Part shown: piece by piece, positions 62,889 through 64,000 of the stretch
How positions within the stretch are numbered: the first letter of the stretch is position 1
Layout: each line of letters starts with the position of its first letter
Source: Pseudomonas fluorescens
GTDB lineage: Bacteria; Pseudomonadota; Gammaproteobacteria; Pseudomonadales; Pseudomonadaceae
NCBI RefSeq assembly: GCF_001307155.1
Contig: NZ_CP012830.1
Location: forward strand, 4,834,501 to 4,898,500
Reading direction: 5' to 3'
DNA: 64,000 bases
Program-made: the position numbers and the translations under genes
The notes under the pieces: generated by a model
The model's input: the letters and a program-made list of their open reading frames with translations, nothing else
Told to the model about the DNA's origin: nothing
Database searches by the model: none

Positions 62889-63680
62889 TTATCCGGCCTT
62901 GCGTAACGCCGCATGCTGGGGATTGAAAGTCAGCACCGCAAGCGAGCTGAACAGCAGGGTCAGCCCCAGGCACACCGCCAATGCCAGCAGATTGAGGCGT
63001 TCGTACAGGGCAAAACGCACCAGCTCCACCGCATGGGTGAACGGGTTCAGGGCACAGAGCCAGTATAACCACTGGCTGGCCTCGAGCATCTTCCACAACG
63101 GATACAGGGCCGATGACAGGAAAAACAGCGGGAAGATCACGAAATTCATTACCCCGGCAAAGTTCTCCAACTGGCGAATCGCGTTGGACAGCAGCAGCCC
63201 CAGGGCGCTGAGCATCAGGGCCACCAGCAGCAGCACCGGTAATGCCAGCAGCAGTCCCGCCGCCGGTGGTTGCACGCCGTACAGCCAGGCGATGGCGAGG
63301 AAAGCATAAACCTGCAACAGGGAAATCAACGAGGTGGCCACTAATTTGCTGCCCAGCAGAAAGGCTCGCGGCAGAGGGCTGGTCAGCAGCACCCGCATGC
63401 TACCCATCTCCCGGTCGTAGACCATCGACAGCGAGCCCTGCATACCGTTGAACAGCAGGATCATGCAGGCCAGGCCCGGGATGATGTACACCTCATAGGG
63501 AATGTAGGTGTCGTAGGGTTCGATAATCGCGATACCCAAGGCAGCGCGAAATCCTGCGGCGAACACCAGCAGCCACAGTAGCGGGCGCACCAGGGCGCTA
63601 AGAAAACGCGTGCGTTGCAACACGAAGCGCAGCCATTCGCGCAACACGATACCGCTGAAACACCGCCAGTATGCGTTCAT
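62889..63680 (-). CDS. ABC-2-type transporter permease
   Basis: 263 residues, six helices; ABC-2 features YDREMGSMRVLLTSPLPR and the N-terminal RTRFLSALVRPLLWL. It exports an unknown substrate with the ATPase encoded upstream, whose stop it overlaps (ATGA). In pseudomonads this pair sits in the ped/exa ethanol-oxidation locus. Confidence 0.92.
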   Translation of the reverse strand: MNAYWRCFSGIVLREWLRFVLQRTRFLSALVRPLLWLLVFAAGFRAALGIAIIEPYDTYIPYEVYIIPGLACMILLFNGMQGSLSMVYDREMGSMRVLLTSPLPRAFLLGSKLVATSLISLLQVYAFLAIAWLYGVQPPAAGLLLALPVLLLVALMLSALGLLLSNAIRQLENFAGVMNFVIFPLFFLSSALYPLWKMLEASQWLYWLCALNPFTHAVELVRFALYERLNLLALAVCLGLTLLFSSLAVLTFNPQHAALRKAG

Positions 63681-64000
63681 CGGGTGCTGACTCCGGTAGT
63701 GGCCGCGAGGCCTGGTGAAGGGGTGAGGCGGGCGAAAGCGGCATCAAGGTCGCCGCCGTGCTCCCGGCTCAGTGCGTCCGCCTGTCCGCTGGCGACCAGC
63801 CGGCCCTGATGGAGGATCAGCAGGTCATCGTTGGGGTGCACTTCGTCCAGCAGGTGGGTGGTCCAGAGCGCACTGATCTGTTGTTCGTGACACAGTGTGC
63901 GAATGTGCCGATTGAGCGCCAGGCGGCTGGCCGGGTCGAGGCCGGCACTGGCTTCATCCAGCAGCAGCAAGCGCGGTTCGTGGAGCAGGGCGCGGGCAAT
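63677..64000 (-). CDS. ABC transporter ATPase (C-terminal part, cut by window edge)
   Basis: The last 107 codons; the N-terminus with Walker A lies outside the window. Walker B LLLLDEASAGLDP and switch His in WTTHLLDEV are visible. It belongs with the downstream permease as an efflux system of the PedC-type found near agmR. Confidence 0.92.
   Translation of the reverse strand: MARALLHEPRLLLLDEASAGLDPASRLALNRHIRTLCHEQQISALWTTHLLDEVHPNDDLLILHQGRLVASGQADALSREHGGDLDAAFARLTPSPGLAATTGVSTR

Overview
The window reads as chromosome of a fluorescent-group Pseudomonas. Supporting evidence is the gene order narX / narK1-narK2-narGHJI-ppiC-moaA, the Pseudomonas-type CopABCD/PtrA copper genes, a NosP-NahK-AgmR group of the kind found beside the ethanol-oxidation (ped/exa) loci, and short palindromic REP pairs built on a GGGAGC-TT-GCTCCC hairpin. 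No rRNA, tRNA, CRISPR array, intact insertion sequence or prophage was seen. Both ends cut genes: narX on the left and an ABC ATPase on the right.

1-19.7 kb is an anaerobic block. The divergent narX sensor kinase and the nitrate reductase operon share a promoter with a class-II-positioned ANR box and a perfect 7-2-7 NarL site. A Gly/Cys-rich parvulin and moaA follow narI. Next come the anaerobic ribonucleotide reductase genes. The glycyl-radical loop is missing from the 671-residue NrdD and sits instead on a separate 55-residue ORF, followed by nrdG; the promoter has an ANR box and two NrdR boxes. A convergent FtrABCD ferrous-iron uptake operon with a Fur box and a DUF3079 gene behind a perfect ANR box complete the block.

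19.7-21.6 kb is a scar: PAAR-domain and alpha/beta-hydrolase relics next to an AT-rich queC that looks acquired. 21.6-26.9 kb holds a flavin monooxygenase, a non-haem iron oxygenase and a methionine-type ABC importer, probably for an organosulfur or amino-acid-like compound. 26.9-32.5 kb is copper resistance: DUF411, CopB and CopA on the minus strand, PtrA, then CopC and CopD, with three CopR-type boxes and a small receiver-domain relic.

32.9-57.9 kb is an accessory metabolic and regulatory region: pirin, a GlxA-type regulator, two tail-to-tail paralogous winged-helix/ATPase regulators (one truncated), a flavodoxin-hydrolase pair sharing an exact 20-bp sequence with the spacer before a LysR gene, a LysR/ABM/YtcJ/isochorismatase set, a cNMP-gated-type MscS channel, a second hydrolase/LysR/isochorismatase/DoxX/MFS set, and an SDR/AraC/aldehyde dehydrogenase set. 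58.2-64 kb has nosP, nahK, agmR and an ABC-2 exporter.

The most unusual items are the two-gene NrdD, the Cys/Gly-tailed parvulin inside the nar operon, the shared 20-bp operator-like sequence and the truncated tail-to-tail regulator pair. I found no clearly new defence or mobile system.
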